Source of the DNA: a virus
Direction: 5' to 3' (one strand)
Virus record (IMG/VR): IMGVR_UViG_3300049215_000686
Coordinates: 93,132 to 157,131 of that record
DNA length: 64,000 nucleotides
Shown here: positions 40,677-50,261 of the stretch, piece after piece
How positions within the stretch are numbered: position 1 is the stretch's first letter
How the letters are laid out: each line of letters begins with the position of its first letter
Notes under the pieces: generated by a model
What the model was told of the DNA's origin: nothing
The model's input: the letters and a program-made list of their open reading frames with translations, nothing else
The model's database searches: none
Translations under genes and position numbers: made by a program

Positions 40677-41341
40677 TCGAAAACGTAATCACTATTTTAT
40701 TTTTAGTGTTCATGGAAGGAATGCTCTCGTTTGATAATGCTTTGGTTTTGGCGGTTTTGACTAAGAAATTGCCTCAGAATCAACAAAAGAAAGCCCTCAC
40801 TTATGGCATTTGGGGAGCCATTGGGTTTCGTTTATTGGCGCTCAGTGTTTTAACCTTCATCATGCAATCGTTTTGGGTTAAATTCGCCGGCGCGGGCTAT
40901 CTTTTTTATTTATCGGCAAAGCATTTTATGGATAATGAAGACGAAGAAGATCCCCGTGATGGTTCACACCAATTTTGGAAAACGATTCTATTGGTAGAAT
41001 TGACCGATATCGCTTTTTCTGTAGATTCTATTTTGGCCTCAGTTGCCGTCAGTGATCAACTTTGGATCGTATTTGCAGGCGGATTGTTGGGCATTGTTAT
41101 GATGCGTTTTGCTGCGATTCTTTTTATCAAACTGATTTCATTTTATCCGAAATTAGAAAGAAGCGCTTATTTATTGGTGGGCATTGTGGCAGTAAAACTC
41201 TTCATTGAAGGCTCTTTGGGTGATCGAGTAGACTTTCATTCCACACATCAACCTTATCTTTGGACTCTTTGGGCCGCAATTATCGGCGCTTTCGTGAGCG
41301 GATTTTTACCTGACAAAAAGAGAGCCGCTTCAAGCGCTTAG
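40673..41341 (+). CDS. TerC family membrane protein
   Basis: 222 residues with about seven transmembrane segments. Family signatures are MEGMLSFDNALVLAVLTKKL at the N-terminus and VELTDIAFSVDSILASVAVS in the middle, both with the conserved acidic residues inside the membrane. TerC proteins export Mn2+ or help metal loading of exported proteins and occur in tellurite-resistance clusters. In a phage it may protect the infected cell or assist membrane insertion. Several vWA proteins, also common in Ter clusters, lie elsewhere in the window. Confidence 0.88.
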   Translation: MIENVITILFLVFMEGMLSFDNALVLAVLTKKLPQNQQKKALTYGIWGAIGFRLLALSVLTFIMQSFWVKFAGAGYLFYLSAKHFMDNEDEEDPRDGSHQFWKTILLVELTDIAFSVDSILASVAVSDQLWIVFAGGLLGIVMMRFAAILFIKLISFYPKLERSAYLLVGIVAVKLFIEGSLGDRVDFHSTHQPYLWTLWAAIIGAFVSGFLPDKKRAASSA

Positions 41342-41403
41342 GTATTACTTGACCGATTTAGTAAATTTAGATACTTTTAAGGCATACCGGAAGGACGTTG
41401 GTT

Positions 41404-42318
41404 ATGCCGAAACCGGCAAAAAAGTATTTGATTACCGAAACTGAAGAAATTGATAAAGCGCTTAAGTTGATCTCATTTCCTTTGATTCGTGCTAGAGCAT
41501 TTTGCGAATGGAAGGGAGAGAAAATTGAGATCCCCAAAGAGGCCCTTTTTAGGCAAGATGATTTCACGTACTTTGAAACTTTTGCGCCAAACCATCAAAT
41601 TATCGAGCACTCTTTGGCGTTCAATGAAACGCTGACGGCGCTTACCTCTTTTCCATACCGCCTCAAAGCAATCATGCTGGATCAGTGTGGCGCCTCACTG
41701 GCCGCTCGGTTTGAAATTGATCAGCCTTTTGTAATTGTAGAAAATCCTTCGATCGATCTCATTAAGCCAGAAATCATTCTCACCAATTCATATAACAAAG
41801 AGACCGCGCTTGGCCTTCTTTTCGGATTTTCCCGGCCATTAGGACCAAATACCGGGCTAATCTCTGGAGACTTCAAGTGCAGATGGTTTTCACAAAACAA
41901 CAAGATCCATTCTACAAAAATCAAAAATTCGATCTCTTTGGGCCTAAAGGATTTTTCTGAAAAAGTGGTGCCTATTTTTATAGAAATGGGAAAAATCAGA
42001 ATCTCAAAGGCGCTCGCCATCAAGGCCATTATTTATACGGTACAAACAGATGTCCTTCCCAAAAAACTGGCCAAGCATTCGCTCGATCATATTTTACATT
42101 TAAATGGCGATCTTTTGGCCTGGAGCATTTTAAATGCGCTTCTTTGGTCTACTTCGCATGTCTTTCGCGGAACTCCGAACAGGCTCCTTGAAATTCAGCA
42201 AAAAATAGCCAAAACGTTCAGGGATGGCGGGAAAGATTTTCTTGTTTCTTGCCACGAAATTTCCGATGAAGAAGCGCAAAAATGGATTCAAAAGACAACC
42301 ATTAAACTCGTTGCTTGA
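41404..42318 (+). CDS. DUF932-like protein
   Basis: The ATG at 41404 has AAGGA 8 bases upstream. The middle NSYNKETALGLLFGFSRPLG, NTGLISGDFKCRW recalls DUF932/phage-plasmid primase-like proteins, whose role is unknown. 304 residues, soluble, rich in Lys and Ile. Confidence in the family is low. Confidence 0.5.
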   Translation: MPKPAKKYLITETEEIDKALKLISFPLIRARAFCEWKGEKIEIPKEALFRQDDFTYFETFAPNHQIIEHSLAFNETLTALTSFPYRLKAIMLDQCGASLAARFEIDQPFVIVENPSIDLIKPEIILTNSYNKETALGLLFGFSRPLGPNTGLISGDFKCRWFSQNNKIHSTKIKNSISLGLKDFSEKVVPIFIEMGKIRISKALAIKAIIYTVQTDVLPKKLAKHSLDHILHLNGDLLAWSILNALLWSTSHVFRGTPNRLLEIQQKIAKTFRDGGKDFLVSCHEISDEEAQKWIQKTTIKLVA

Positions 42319-42449
42319 ACGGATTTCGGTCCTTAAGTCAATATCGTGTAAAAAAATATATTTCTGGTCTTTTTTAGAATTCATGGAAAAATCCTTATCC
42401 ACGTACTGAAAATCAAAAAGGTATATTACCGGGATAGGGAGAACGTTTC

Positions 42450-42836
42450 ATGGATAAAGAAACGATTGCGCGTTTTAAGCGACTTCTTGAAGAAGAAAAG
42501 CAGCGAATATTGAAAAACGCGAAAACGGCTATAGAGGAACTTTCGGGTAAAACTGAAGACACTTCAGGGGATGAAGGAGATCAAGCCCGCAATCTTGCGG
42601 AGATGCATCTTTCTCTTCGCTTCAAAGAACGAGAAAGACATCTTCTCAGAAAAATCGAATCAGCACTCGAACGAATTAAAGAAGGATCTTTCGGAATTTG
42701 CGAGAACTGTGATGAAGAAATCGGCCTTAAGCGCCTTGAGATTCGTCCAGTCGCAACTCTTTGTATCTCGTGCAAGGAGACACAAGAGCGCTATGAAAAA
42801 GGATTCTCCAGTGAAACTCAACCCTCGGGACTTTGA
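42450..42836 (+). CDS. DksA/TraR-type zinc finger protein
   Basis: The coiled-coil start (ARFKRLLEEEKQRILKNAKT) leads to a tip DEGDQARNLAE that matches the DxxDxA tip of DksA, and the C4 zinc finger is CENCDEE then CISCKE. Length 128 is close to DksA. It would enter the secondary channel of RNA polymerase and alter promoter choice, including ppGpp-type responses. A TATATT -10 candidate lies at 42422-42427. Confidence 0.9.
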   Translation: MDKETIARFKRLLEEEKQRILKNAKTAIEELSGKTEDTSGDEGDQARNLAEMHLSLRFKERERHLLRKIESALERIKEGSFGICENCDEEIGLKRLEIRPVATLCISCKETQERYEKGFSSETQPSGL

Positions 42837-42903
42837 ATTAGCCTTGGCCGGGTCGGTTTTCTTGATCTTGGCGGCGCTTTATTTCTATTGCCCTAAATTT
42901 TAA
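42793..42903 (+). CDS. small membrane protein, 36 aa
   Basis: Starts inside the end of the DksA-like gene, 44 bases before its stop. Single helix ELALAGSVFLILAALYFY. The overlap and size make it uncertain. Confidence 0.4.
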   Translation: MKKDSPVKLNPRDFELALAGSVFLILAALYFYCPKF

Positions 42904-43088
42904 AGATGATCGCAGACAAAGCGGCTATCGCGAGCAGGAACCGGATCGAAATTTTTCATTACATCACTTTTGCCACAAACAAAAACGCGGTCGCGGTTTG
43001 CTACGCCATCACATCCGGACATAATGGATGGAGCACTGGCACAGCCAAAAAGGCTAATTAAAGCGATCAAACAAAAAGCAAATTTCAT
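42900..43088 (-). CDS. small lipoprotein, 62 aa
   Basis: Signal peptide MKFAFCLIALISLFGCASAP with a lipobox-like LFGC. The mature 46 residues contain four cysteines (GCDG, FVCGK, FVCDHL). A GGTATATTA -10 form and AAAGGAGAT ribosome site precede it. It may sit in the host envelope; exclusion or lysis roles are guesses. Confidence 0.55.
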   Translation of the reverse strand: MKFAFCLIALISLFGCASAPSIMSGCDGVANRDRVFVCGKSDVMKNFDPVPARDSRFVCDHL

Positions 43089-43104
43089 AAAAGATCTCCT
43101 TTCT

Positions 43105-43938
43105 TTAATATACCAGACCTTCAGATAGGGCCTGATTAGGTGGGATTTGGCCGTCTCCTAACGTCCCAAAATAGATTTTAAAGATTCGGGAAATCCCTTC
43201 TCCTTGAGTTTTAGCCTTAAGACGCCAAATCCAGACCCATTTGCAAAGCGCGATGAGCCCATACATCCACATAACTTTTTTGTTCTTAGGCATTAAATCA
43301 ATGGTTTTAAGTGTGATCCAATTGAGAAGATGCTCGCTGGTATTGAGTCTTTCTACTCCTTGATCATCCTTAAGGCCCTGAAAGGCATTAAAAAGAATGC
43401 CTAAGCAAAACCAGGCAAATTCCCAAATAGCCGGTATTCTCCCGTCACAAAACTTATAAAAACAAACTTCAAACCCTTGTCTCCAAAATTTGATATCGTA
43501 TTTTTCAGGATCAATATTCTGAAAGATCCATCCTTCTTTTTCACCGTATTCACAAATGTCCCGAGCATAATGAAGCCCAAAAAGAGCGCTTCCTGCCGCA
43601 ATGGCTCGGTAATCGTCTAAAGCCTCTTTCGAATCATCTCGCCCGGGATTTCGGTCATAAAGCCCTGGCATTGGATTTCCGGAAGCGTCTCTTCGGGTTA
43701 AATCATCGATGGTCCCAGCGAATCTCGCGCAATCTTCGTGATCCAGAATCTTGAATTCGTTTAAAAGGAAATAGAAATAAACGGCAAAAAGAATCCCGTT
43801 ATCGTCCGCCGCCGTGTTTTTGGTAAAACGTGGGAAAGGAGGCCGATCTGCCCCAGGCGCCAATTCCATGGTTCCATCTTGCGCAAACCACATGTCTAGC
43901 GCATCTGATTTTATGGATGAGGCTTTTTCGTGATCCAC
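43105..43938 (-). CDS. structural-region protein, 277 aa
   Basis: Not recognised. Its pattern (NTAADDNGILFAVYFYFLLN, HYARDICEYGEKEGWIFQ, IWEFAWFCLGILFNAFQG) is rich in aromatic helices like an (alpha/alpha) barrel. It follows the fibre-like gene by one codon gap in the same direction, so it may be a fibre-associated enzyme or a structural protein. Confidence 0.5.
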   Translation of the reverse strand: MDHEKASSIKSDALDMWFAQDGTMELAPGADRPPFPRFTKNTAADDNGILFAVYFYFLLNEFKILDHEDCARFAGTIDDLTRRDASGNPMPGLYDRNPGRDDSKEALDDYRAIAAGSALFGLHYARDICEYGEKEGWIFQNIDPEKYDIKFWRQGFEVCFYKFCDGRIPAIWEFAWFCLGILFNAFQGLKDDQGVERLNTSEHLLNWITLKTIDLMPKNKKVMWMYGLIALCKWVWIWRLKAKTQGEGISRIFKIYFGTLGDGQIPPNQALSEGLVY

Positions 43939-44955
43939 TTAAGCAACCTGCTTAATGACCATCCAATTTTCGGTTGAATCGCCACTGAGGTTAAGATTCA
44001 CTCCTGCTTGGTGACCAATGTCGAATTCAATTAGATCCCCTTTAGTTAGAAATTCTTCATAAATAAATTGGGCAGAAGCCAAGATGTTGTTCCCATTGAG
44101 GTTCATATAGGTTTTTTGAGAGAGAATGCCGAACATATTGCTCTCTAAAATGCCTCGAAAAAGATTTGGACTTGTCCAATTCGCACTACTCATTTGAACA
44201 GAATGAATCAATCGATAAAATCCATCCCCAGGCACCGTAAAATGAGTGCCACTCCATGCTCCACCCGTCGTATCCCAAACTTGGGTAGTAATCAGGGCCG
44301 TGGTATTGGCGTTATCCGTATAAACCCTCGCAGTTTCGCTCGTCTTATATTTCAGATAGACCAGCGGAACAAAAGGTGCAGCAAAAGGAATCCGGTGAAT
44401 TGCGGCAACGCCTCCAGGAGCGTTCTCGATAATACTCGAAAGAGAGCCCGCTGTTCTGAAAGCAGTCGATCCGGTGGCCTGAAGATCGATCCAACCCATT
44501 GGAATCCCACCAGAGACGAAAAGCGTACCAGGGTTGGCTAATCCTATCAGCGTAGCCGATTCAGCGCTAAAAATCCCATTAATTGAACCGTCATACTTAT
44601 AAGTAAATCCAACTCTTCGGTAATTCCCAATCGTTGTCGCCGGAAAAGTAATATTGAAAGTTCCGCCAGTTGTCGCTCCGGTTTGAAAATCGAGTGTCGA
44701 AGCAGGTACCGTGGGTATCGATACTCCAATCGGAGAAATGGATTTTTCTGCCCCATCAAACGCCTGGATTTTATTGGCCGAAAAATAAAGTTTCGCGTCG
44801 GGTGTCGGAAAATTGGCGTGCATTCTGAGCGGAAAATCCGCATTTTGATCCATTCCAGCCAAAATGTCTTTGACTAAAGAACGAGATCCAAAGCCTTGAG
44901 TGTTTAGACTCGCTTCATTCACCATCTGTTGGGATTGAAATTCTTGAAAACCCAT
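43939..44955 (-). CDS. tail-fibre-like protein, 338 aa
   Basis: Low-complexity beta-rich protein (TLDFQTGATTGGTFNITFPA, TTIGNYRRVGFTYKYDGSIN, GGVAAIHRIPFAAPFVPLVY) with a C-terminal domain like a C1q/jelly-roll (ITTQVWDTTGGAWSGTHFTV, DGFYRLIHSVQMS, FIYEEFLTKGDLIEFDIG). It is the first of four consecutive fibre-like genes next to the baseplate. Confidence 0.6.
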   Translation of the reverse strand: MGFQEFQSQQMVNEASLNTQGFGSRSLVKDILAGMDQNADFPLRMHANFPTPDAKLYFSANKIQAFDGAEKSISPIGVSIPTVPASTLDFQTGATTGGTFNITFPATTIGNYRRVGFTYKYDGSINGIFSAESATLIGLANPGTLFVSGGIPMGWIDLQATGSTAFRTAGSLSSIIENAPGGVAAIHRIPFAAPFVPLVYLKYKTSETARVYTDNANTTALITTQVWDTTGGAWSGTHFTVPGDGFYRLIHSVQMSSANWTSPNLFRGILESNMFGILSQKTYMNLNGNNILASAQFIYEEFLTKGDLIEFDIGHQAGVNLNLSGDSTENWMVIKQVA

Positions 44956-44957
44956 AG

Positions 44958-46091
44958 TTAATTACCAACCTTATAGAAATAGACGTAATTGTTCGCGTCG
45001 TCACCGTTTAAGGTCGTATTCCCAGCCGTTCGATTATTTGAAACTCGAATTGTAACCGTATCGTTTGCGCTCAATGAGATCGTATCCTCTCCTCTGAGTG
45101 AATATGTGCTGTTTTGGGAAATCTGCACTTGTAGATAATCGAGAACTACTTCGGTTCCAGTGTTGATTCGATACCCTAGACTCAGATCATTTCCTGCGGC
45201 ATATGTCGCAGAAGTGTATTTAATCTTGCATCCAATCACATATTTTCCGGCGCTTGGTGCCGTGAAACTCGTCCCGTCATAAAGAGTATTCGTATCAAAA
45301 GAACTCGTGGCGAAACCTAAGGAAACAAACGCACCGCTATTGGAAATGCTCGTCGTTGCTGTTGTTTTATATCGAGCGGCGATTGCCGTCACATTAGAGG
45401 CCGTAACTGTAATCGTATTACTTGCCGAATTTATCGTTTTATTAGTGAGGGTATTTGTTGTGTCAGTTCCCACGATGGTCGTCGTCGTGGTAGGTAAGGT
45501 GAGTGTTCCGGAACCGTTTATAATTGTTGCCAGTCCAGAGATTTGATTTGCGGCATTGCCTAAAATCACGGAATTCGCCGTAATCGAGAAACTTCCAGCC
45601 GCCCAGTTCGCGGTTAATGCGCGAGTGCCGTCGGCTTTAATGTAAGAGGTCGATAAACTGCCATCTGCGATATTGGACAGGGTATTGGTTGATCCTGAAA
45701 TCGATTTATTAGTAAAAGTTGCGGTTGTATTATTTGTAGCAAGAGAATCGCCGCTCCCTACATCTGGAACTGAAAGGGTTTGGTTAGTCGTTTGGGAACT
45801 AGAAATCGTCAAAGTCTTGGCAGTAGTCATCCCCGCTAAACTAAAAGCAATCTTTTTGCTCGTATCCGAAGTATTAACAATCGCACTATTGCTATCAAAT
45901 AATGACTTATTTTGGAGATTATCGGTACTCGTTCTTCCAACAAGAGTATCCCCGGCTGCCGGCAGAAGATACGTTTTCGTATGATCTGCTGACAATAAGG
46001 AATCTGCTTCTTGCTTTCTCGTGGCTGAAGCATGAGCCTGAGAAGCAAGAAGCAAAACCAAAAATCCGGGGATGATTCTCTTGAGTTTCAA
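44958..46091 (-). CDS. fibre-like protein with signal peptide, 377 aa
   Basis: Begins with a Sec signal peptide (KLKRIIPGFLVLLLASQAHA), then TYLLPAAGDTLVGRTSTDNL and NKSLF repeats of NKSISGSTNTLSNI type, and ends with a C1q-like domain (KYVIGCKIKYTSATYAAGND, LSLGYRINTGTEVVLDYL). Its N-terminal region is similar to the next protein, so they are paralogues. A signal peptide on a virion fibre is unusual. It could instead be an exported adhesin. Confidence 0.6.
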   Translation of the reverse strand: MKLKRIIPGFLVLLLASQAHASATRKQEADSLLSADHTKTYLLPAAGDTLVGRTSTDNLQNKSLFDSNSAIVNTSDTSKKIAFSLAGMTTAKTLTISSSQTTNQTLSVPDVGSGDSLATNNTTATFTNKSISGSTNTLSNIADGSLSTSYIKADGTRALTANWAAGSFSITANSVILGNAANQISGLATIINGSGTLTLPTTTTTIVGTDTTNTLTNKTINSASNTITVTASNVTAIAARYKTTATTSISNSGAFVSLGFATSSFDTNTLYDGTSFTAPSAGKYVIGCKIKYTSATYAAGNDLSLGYRINTGTEVVLDYLQVQISQNSTYSLRGEDTISLSANDTVTIRVSNNRTAGNTTLNGDDANNYVYFYKVGN

Positions 46092-46097
46092 GTGGGA

Positions 46098-47024
46098 TTA
46101 TCTCCTAGAGATTTCGTTCCAAAACGTTCCATCCCAAACAAGAAGAAGAACGCTGTATTTAGCGCCAACCCAGGGACCGTTTAGTTGCAGAGTCGAACCT
46201 GCGACCGAAGCCTCATCTCGCAGAGTAACGGTTGCGGTGTTATCCGTTCCGATCACAATCAATTGATCACCGACATCCGTTCCGGCGGTAATGGAAGGTG
46301 TGGCACTTACATCAGCGGGTGCCGCTGAGTCGCCCACAACCCAAACGATATTGGAGTAAGTAGGAGAGGTAAGGCTGATCCCAGAAGCCGCGACCACACT
46401 CTGTGGAGAGCCTGCGGATCCATTTAGAGTTGGAGCCGGAGAAGGAACCGATGCCCAAGAAACAACCGAACCGTCCGTTTTAAGGAACTTTCCGTTATTT
46501 CCTGTTTGAGTAGGAACCAAAGCATTAATGGCATTGGCCGCAGTAGTTTGCCCAGTACCGCCGTTTGCAATGGCCAAGGCACCCGTTACGGCTGCCGATT
46601 GATCTAGGTGCAATGCACCAAAGGCAGGAACACCGGATGCTCCGGCTTGGAATGTTTGATATTGAGAGCCAGCAGACGCCACCGCTAAAGGCGAACTCCC
46701 TTGTCCGTAAAGGATCCCGTTTGTTGCGACAGTGGCTAATCCCGTACCACCATTCGCGACAGCAAGTTGCCCGCTACTCACAGCGCTCGCCGGAATGTTA
46801 CTGAATGTGTTTTGGGATCCGCTGATCGACTTATTTTGCAAGGTATCGGTAGTTACCCTGCCGACCATGGTATCTGAAGTCGTCGGCAATACTAAAAGAG
46901 CCGCCCCATTAGTGATATCGGCGCCATCCAAAACGCGACTCGCGCTCGAATAAACCGATGTGGGAAAAGATACGGCAAGAAAACCTGCCAATACCCACCC
47001 TAATTTAAAACGTTTCATTTTCAT
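46098..47024 (-). CDS. fibre-like protein with signal peptide, 308 aa
   Basis: Signal peptide MKMKRFKLGWVLAGFLAVSF followed by PTSVYSSA, then LPTTSDTMVGRVTTDTLQNK and a Gly/Thr-rich shaft (LAVANGGTGLATVATNGILY, LAIANGGTGQTTAANAINAL). The ANGGTG repeats are typical of phage tail fibres. The C-terminal domain ends VWDGTFWNEISRR, as in the 981-residue neighbour. Confidence 0.65.
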   Translation of the reverse strand: MKMKRFKLGWVLAGFLAVSFPTSVYSSASRVLDGADITNGAALLVLPTTSDTMVGRVTTDTLQNKSISGSQNTFSNIPASAVSSGQLAVANGGTGLATVATNGILYGQGSSPLAVASAGSQYQTFQAGASGVPAFGALHLDQSAAVTGALAIANGGTGQTTAANAINALVPTQTGNNGKFLKTDGSVVSWASVPSPAPTLNGSAGSPQSVVAASGISLTSPTYSNIVWVVGDSAAPADVSATPSITAGTDVGDQLIVIGTDNTATVTLRDEASVAGSTLQLNGPWVGAKYSVLLLVWDGTFWNEISRR

Positions 47025-49969
47025 TACCTCCTAGAAATTTCAGCCCAGACGGAACCGTCCCAGATGAAATAGATTGTTTGTCTCAACTTAAGAACAACCG
47101 GACCGTTGAGACCCAATCCGTTGCCATCATTTAACGTTAATGTATTTGTATCATCGGTGCCAAAGAGGATCAGTTCTTGGCCAACGATTGTCCCAGCGCC
47201 GACTTGTGGAGTCGCCGCACTTGTGACCGCTCCACCATTTCCTGCAACAAAAACGATTTGTCTTTGGGCCGCAAGAACAGGAACAGTGGTAAGTGCAGAA
47301 ATTAAGTTGGGAGACCCGATGCTTCCTGAAACCACATAAGCCGGATCGCCTCCTCCTCCTCCTCCGCCTGTACCAGTGCCCGGCTTTTCTAACCGAATGG
47401 TTATCCTGGCATTTTGAGGAGCCGCAGAGAAAAGTTGAATTTGAGTCGTTGAAACTTTATTGAAATCAGGAAGACCCGTTCCACTTTGGTCTTGATCTAG
47501 TTTTTGGCCATTCATCCAGACCGTGATATCTGGAACAGAATTAAGTACATCGAATGAAAAACTGGATACAGTGAAGTTGGTTTGACCTAGAGGGTTTAAG
47601 ACAATGAATTGCTCTTCAAAAGCATGAGCAGTCGCAAGGGCATGGACTTCGGCATCAAGTTTCGAGATCGCAGTGGCGTAACTATCCCCAGAACTAATGA
47701 AAAATGTCGAAGTATAAGCCTCGTAAGAATCTTCTGTGAGAATCCCCAAACGTGCCCGAACATTGATATCAAGGTCTTGATCAGCCGGAAACGTTCCAAC
47801 ATTGATTCTTCTGGCATCCCAAAGGTAGACAAAATTCGTCGCAAATCGAATTGCAAAGATAAATACATTTTCAGATAGGGGAACCGAAGAAATCGGGGCA
47901 ACGGTTAAAGAAGCAAGACTAGCGAGAGAGAATGATGCATTTCGATTAACGGTAAAATAGGCTGCCTGGTTGGCTGCGAGGCTTAATGTCCCGCCCAAAT
48001 TAATGACGCCATTATTTCCAGATCCCGGCATGGCAATCCGAAGAAGAGCGCCGCCACCGGTAAATGTGATGTCTTGATTTGAACCATTTGTCGTATTGAC
48101 GATGTTGGTGATATTTTCACGATCGATCTGGATCGTTTTATCTTGAGCCTTATCGGCCATCATCGAAGTGATTCTGGACAATCTCTTCGTGAGATCTTCA
48201 CCCGCAACTGAATTATAGTTCGTTTGAGTGGCGAGAGCGCCGGTCGCGGTAGTGATATATTCCGGGAAGGTCGATCCCTCTCCCGGCATTCCGGTATATT
48301 CAACGATATTTTGAATCGTTGAATCACCGACATTAATCAGTTCACCAGGAAGGATACTCGAATTTCTGAGTTCAATGGTATTGGCACCATCAAACAGCGC
48401 CAGCCAAATCGTCCGCTCAACGCCATGGCTCACGCCAGAAATGACACCTGGGACACCCGCCGCAGAAGAGTAATGATAATAACCAATACCACCTGAATCG
48501 GTTTGGTAAACATAATCACCCACCTGAACGAGTCCACTGGGATCAGGCGTCACGCCCGAAAATAGCCCGGTTCCTGCGGTATAAGACGTATAAGAAAAGA
48601 TTTGTCCATGAACCAGAACTTTTCCGCCGGTAGTGATGTAATTGCCGCCCGTGGGGACACTGATACTGGTCGGAGAAACTGCGCTTACTTGTTTTGGGAC
48701 AATGGGAGTCGCCGCATCTTCTCCAAATCCATAAGAAATAGCCGTGTCCGTAGTCGGGAAAAGAATATATAAAGCGGGATGAAGAGCAAGATTAATACCT
48801 GAAAATGCATTCAGATTTAAGTTATTGGCAAACCCAAGTCGGTGAATAACCGTTCCACCGGATAATGCCAAAATTCCAGGAGTTCCCGAACTAAACTTAA
48901 CGCTTTCTGAGGCGTTTGTTCCAAGAGCGTTCGCTGATAACGTAACGACATTGCCGACCAAATTAAGAACAGTCGTTGCCGGGCTATCGGGGATGTCAAT
49001 CCCGGTGACAATATCGCCGTTCACGATCCCAGTGGTCGAGGCAAGCCCCGTCAATTGATTAGAACCTAAGGTGACTGAGCCAGTTGTTGTCAAATAGGGA
49101 GGATTGTGCTGCCAAGTCCCGCCACTAAAAACAATCAAAGAAGAGTTTTGGTAAGCCGAAGCAATTCCGCCACCGGCTGCCCCTGACATATACCAAAACG
49201 GCGTGCCCTTAATCTCTTTGAGAGAGGACATGACCGCATCCATCCACTGCTTGAAATATTTGATATTTTTGTCGCCGCCCTGAAATGGGGCGTTCGTGGG
49301 AGTGGCAGAAGTCGCGGTCGAAGGCGTTTCAAAGCGAGCATGGGAAGAATCCGGATCGCTCGGCCAAGAAAAGTTATTTGCCGGATTCGGAGAATCTCCG
49401 CCTGTTCCAAGTCTGAAAAGGAGATTTCGACAATCCTGTACTGAAGTGACAATGCCGGAAGGATTGGTAATTACTTTATAAAGCGGCATTTTACCGGAAG
49501 TAAAGCCGGTAATATTTGCCGTAACGTTGATTTGTAAATTAATGACCGTATCAACGGTATCCGTGAACTCTCCGCCTACTCCTGAATTTGCAGCCGGATC
49601 CCAAAATGCCCTGACATCAGGAGTTCCGGAAGAACTTCCGAGATCAGCCTCAACGAAGTTCGTGGCATTGGGAGAAAGACTTACTGAAATATTGGGCTCG
49701 GTTCCAGAGAAGACATAAAAACCAGCCGACTGAGTGGCCGCTTGTGAGTGAAAAAGGACCACATCATCAATCGTTAATGAAAAACCCGGAACGGTGAAGA
49801 TGGTGTTGTAATTTGAGATTTCAAAGCCAGTTAAAATCAGGCTTTGTGGAGAATAAAAACCAGAAAGAAAAAAGCGCCAATCGTTTAAACTCGCGGCTTC
49901 AAGAAGTCTTGCATCCGGTGTATCAAAGCGTTCATCAGGTTGTATGGATAGGCGCTGAAGGACTGCCAT
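47024..49969 (-). CDS. large tail/baseplate-associated protein, 981 aa
   Basis: Beta-rich structural protein. A domain with ISVPTGGNYITTGGKVLVHG, FSYTSYTAGTGLFSGVTPDP also occurs in the baseplate-J protein. A helical DNA- or chaperone-like stretch lies before residue 800. The Gly-rich GTGGGGGGGD hinge leads to a C-terminal domain ending IWDGSVWAEISRR, shared with the gene at 46098. Its stop overlaps the next gene's start. It probably connects baseplate and fibres. Confidence 0.65.
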   Translation of the reverse strand: MAVLQRLSIQPDERFDTPDARLLEAASLNDWRFFLSGFYSPQSLILTGFEISNYNTIFTVPGFSLTIDDVVLFHSQAATQSAGFYVFSGTEPNISVSLSPNATNFVEADLGSSSGTPDVRAFWDPAANSGVGGEFTDTVDTVINLQINVTANITGFTSGKMPLYKVITNPSGIVTSVQDCRNLLFRLGTGGDSPNPANNFSWPSDPDSSHARFETPSTATSATPTNAPFQGGDKNIKYFKQWMDAVMSSLKEIKGTPFWYMSGAAGGGIASAYQNSSLIVFSGGTWQHNPPYLTTTGSVTLGSNQLTGLASTTGIVNGDIVTGIDIPDSPATTVLNLVGNVVTLSANALGTNASESVKFSSGTPGILALSGGTVIHRLGFANNLNLNAFSGINLALHPALYILFPTTDTAISYGFGEDAATPIVPKQVSAVSPTSISVPTGGNYITTGGKVLVHGQIFSYTSYTAGTGLFSGVTPDPSGLVQVGDYVYQTDSGGIGYYHYSSAAGVPGVISGVSHGVERTIWLALFDGANTIELRNSSILPGELINVGDSTIQNIVEYTGMPGEGSTFPEYITTATGALATQTNYNSVAGEDLTKRLSRITSMMADKAQDKTIQIDRENITNIVNTTNGSNQDITFTGGGALLRIAMPGSGNNGVINLGGTLSLAANQAAYFTVNRNASFSLASLASLTVAPISSVPLSENVFIFAIRFATNFVYLWDARRINVGTFPADQDLDINVRARLGILTEDSYEAYTSTFFISSGDSYATAISKLDAEVHALATAHAFEEQFIVLNPLGQTNFTVSSFSFDVLNSVPDITVWMNGQKLDQDQSGTGLPDFNKVSTTQIQLFSAAPQNARITIRLEKPGTGTGGGGGGGDPAYVVSGSIGSPNLISALTTVPVLAAQRQIVFVAGNGGAVTSAATPQVGAGTIVGQELILFGTDDTNTLTLNDGNGLGLNGPVVLKLRQTIYFIWDGSVWAEISRR

Positions 49970-50003
49970 TGTTTTACGATCCTTTAAGGATTGAGAAAGA
50001 AAT

Positions 50004-50228
50004 TCATTTTCTTAGTAGAAGGATTTTGTCTACTTTTCGGCTTAGTTCCAAAATCTCAGCATTGATCTCGTCTAAACGCTTATCGAGTTGTTGACGATAA
50101 ACGTCGTTTGTTCGCTGGGTATCAAAATCCGAGTAAACAAATCGAATCGCCGTGAAACAGGTCGAGGTTGAAACCGCCACGGTAGCGATTAGCCATTGGG
50201 CAAGTTTGATAATATCGACTTTTTTCAT
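50004..50228 (-). CDS. small membrane/coiled-coil protein, 74 aa
   Basis: One N-terminal hydrophobic segment (LAQWLIATVAVSTSTCFTAI) then a coiled coil (YRQQLDKRLDEINAEILELS, RKVDKILLL). The shape would fit a holin-type or tail-anchored protein. The context between tail genes gives no function. Confidence 0.55.
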   Translation of the reverse strand: MKKVDIIKLAQWLIATVAVSTSTCFTAIRFVYSDFDTQRTNDVYRQQLDKRLDEINAEILELSRKVDKILLLRK

Positions 50229-50261
50229 ACTATCATTCCATTCTCAGGTCGTTTGAATAGA

